Of a stretch of DNA of 6,158 nucleotides, positions 5,624-6,158 are shown piece after piece. The position numbers were made by a program, and so were the translations under genes. Positions within the stretch are counted from its first letter, which is position 1. Each line of letters opens with the position of its first letter. The notes beneath the pieces are model-generated. The model did no database searches and was not told the origin of the DNA. It was given only the letters and a program-made list of their open reading frames with translations. The stretch is from Armatimonadota bacterium (lineage in GTDB: Bacteria; Armatimonadota; Fervidibacteria; Fervidibacterales; Fervidibacteraceae), in the NCBI GenBank assembly GCA_026419315.1, contig JANZZQ010000066.1, forward strand, positions 1-6,158. Direction: 5' to 3'.

Positions 5624-6158
5624 ATGGCGCAGGAAGTTGATGGTTGCGTCAAGCCTGCAGCGGGACCCTTAATTCCTCAAGCAACGGAAGCACCTCCTGT
5701 TAGCACGGGGGTGAGGCCGATGTTGCCTCTTGCCCGAGTGGGGAAGGAAGCACCCGATTTTGAGGCTTCCGCTTACATCCCCGGCGAAGGCTTCAAAAAT
5801 GTCAAACTTTCGGACTATCGCGGCAAGTGGGTTGTCTTGTGTTTTTACCCCGGTGACTTCACCTTCGTCTGACCTACCGAGCTGGCGGCAGTTGCCGTCA
5901 GATACCCCAAGTTGAAGGAAATGGGCGTTGAAGTCCTCGCAATTAGCACTGATAGCAGGTTCAGCCACAAAATCTGGCACGAAGTTGAACTTTCCAAGAT
6001 GGTTGAAGGAGGTATTCCGTTCCCAATGCTTTCGGACCCAGGCGGCAAAATCGGTGCAGTTTATGGAGTCTACGACGAAGAGGCTGGAGTTAACATTCGC
6101 GGTCGCTTCATCATTGACCCTGACGGAATTATCCAAGCGATGGAAGTTTTGACGCCAT
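5624..6158 (+). CDS. Selenocysteine-containing peroxiredoxin (AhpC/TSA family), in-frame UGA, runs off right edge
   Basis: Thiol (here selenol) peroxidase that reduces peroxides. 178 codons are visible. After a 38-residue Pro/Ala-rich extension comes RVGKEAPDFEA (38-48), then LSDYRGKWVVLCFYPGDFTFV (62-82). Codon 83, where the family has the peroxidatic Cys of PxxxTxxC (Pro76, Thr80), is TGA (5870-5872). PTELAAVAVRYPKL follows, then EVLAISTDSRFSH (103-115), PFPMLSDPGGKIGAVYGVY (132-150) and GRFIIDPDG with the probable catalytic Arg161. No other stop interrupts the frame. A SECIS-like hairpin sits just after the TGA. I therefore read codon 83 as selenocysteine; selenocysteine peroxiredoxins (PrxU type) are known. 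ATG 5624 is set by AAAGGAGGG (5609-5617). The other visible cysteines are Cys8 and Cys73; no resolving Cys is seen before the edge. Alternatives: a nonsense mutation or a TGC/TGT read error. Confidence 0.85.
5870..5872 (+). other. UGA codon read as selenocysteine
   Basis: TGA lies exactly at the peroxidatic Cys position (FTFV-U-PTE). The flanking residues are family consensus on both sides, so it is not the end of the protein. Other genes here use TGG for Trp and have no internal TGA, and CoADR-Rhd ends in TGA at its normal length, which argues against general TGA reassignment. Confidence 0.82.
5882..5901 (+). promoter_or_regulatory. Bacterial SECIS-like stem-loop
   Basis: CTGGCGGC (5882-5889) pairs with GCCGTCAG (5894-5901): 8 consecutive pairs (seven Watson-Crick, one G-U) capped by the tetraloop AGUU (5890-5893). 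The stem begins 9 bases after the UGA and the loop 17 bases after it. Bacterial SECIS elements recognised by SelB lie directly downstream of the UGA, with a small apical loop carrying G in its first two positions and often GU; both hold here. In the coding frame it spans the codons for LAAVAVR. No bulged U like that of E. coli fdhF is seen. Confidence 0.78.

Noticed and set aside
5624..5872. Peroxiredoxin as a truncated gene or pseudogene ending at TGA
   Set aside because: The frame continues with conserved family sequence and no other lesion, the TGA falls exactly on the peroxidatic Cys, and a SECIS-like hairpin follows. A read error remains possible but is less likely.
1..6158. CRISPR arrays, insertion sequences, prophage or attachment sites
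   Set aside because: No regularly spaced repeats, transposase or integrase motifs; the tRNA-Pro 3' end has no second copy in the window.

Overview
This is a bacterial chromosome fragment of intermediate base composition. The genes have strong Shine-Dalgarno sites (AGGAGG type) and there are short non-coding gaps. It carries a murein transglycosylase, a glutamate-dependent (C5) haem pathway enzyme and a set of oxygen/sulfur-defence enzymes typical of anaerobes or microaerophiles. I cannot assign a phylum from the sequence; a thermophilic, deep-branching bacterium is only a guess.

Layout. On the minus strand, positions 1-951 hold a two-gene operon: a small cysteine-rich protein made of two tandem DUF6485-like units, then the N-terminal 178 residues of HemL (glutamate-1-semialdehyde aminotransferase), which runs off the left edge. 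Positions 968-1476 hold no convincing gene, but contain a 15-bp bulged inverted repeat and a good promoter for the tRNA. A complete tRNA-Pro(CGG) lies on the plus strand at 1477-1554. It converges on mltG (minus, 1756-2781). A 351-bp divergent intergenic region (2782-3132) has a GC-rich hairpin repeat, overlapping complementary arms and a dyad.

The right half is all on the plus strand: a CoA-disulfide reductase/rhodanese fusion (3133-4794), a ferritin-like diiron protein of the rubrerythrin family (4901-5380) and a peroxiredoxin (5624 to the right edge).

The main discovery is in the peroxiredoxin. The peroxidatic cysteine of the PxxxTxxC motif is encoded by an in-frame TGA (5870-5872), and the reading frame with clear peroxiredoxin homology continues unbroken to the window end. 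Nine bases after the TGA lies a perfect 8-bp stem with the tetraloop AGUU. This fits the known bacterial SECIS geometry, with a G in the first two loop bases. The simplest reading is a selenocysteine peroxiredoxin, not a pseudogene. Together the three plus-strand genes form a plausible peroxide and persulfide/thiol-disulfide detoxification module.
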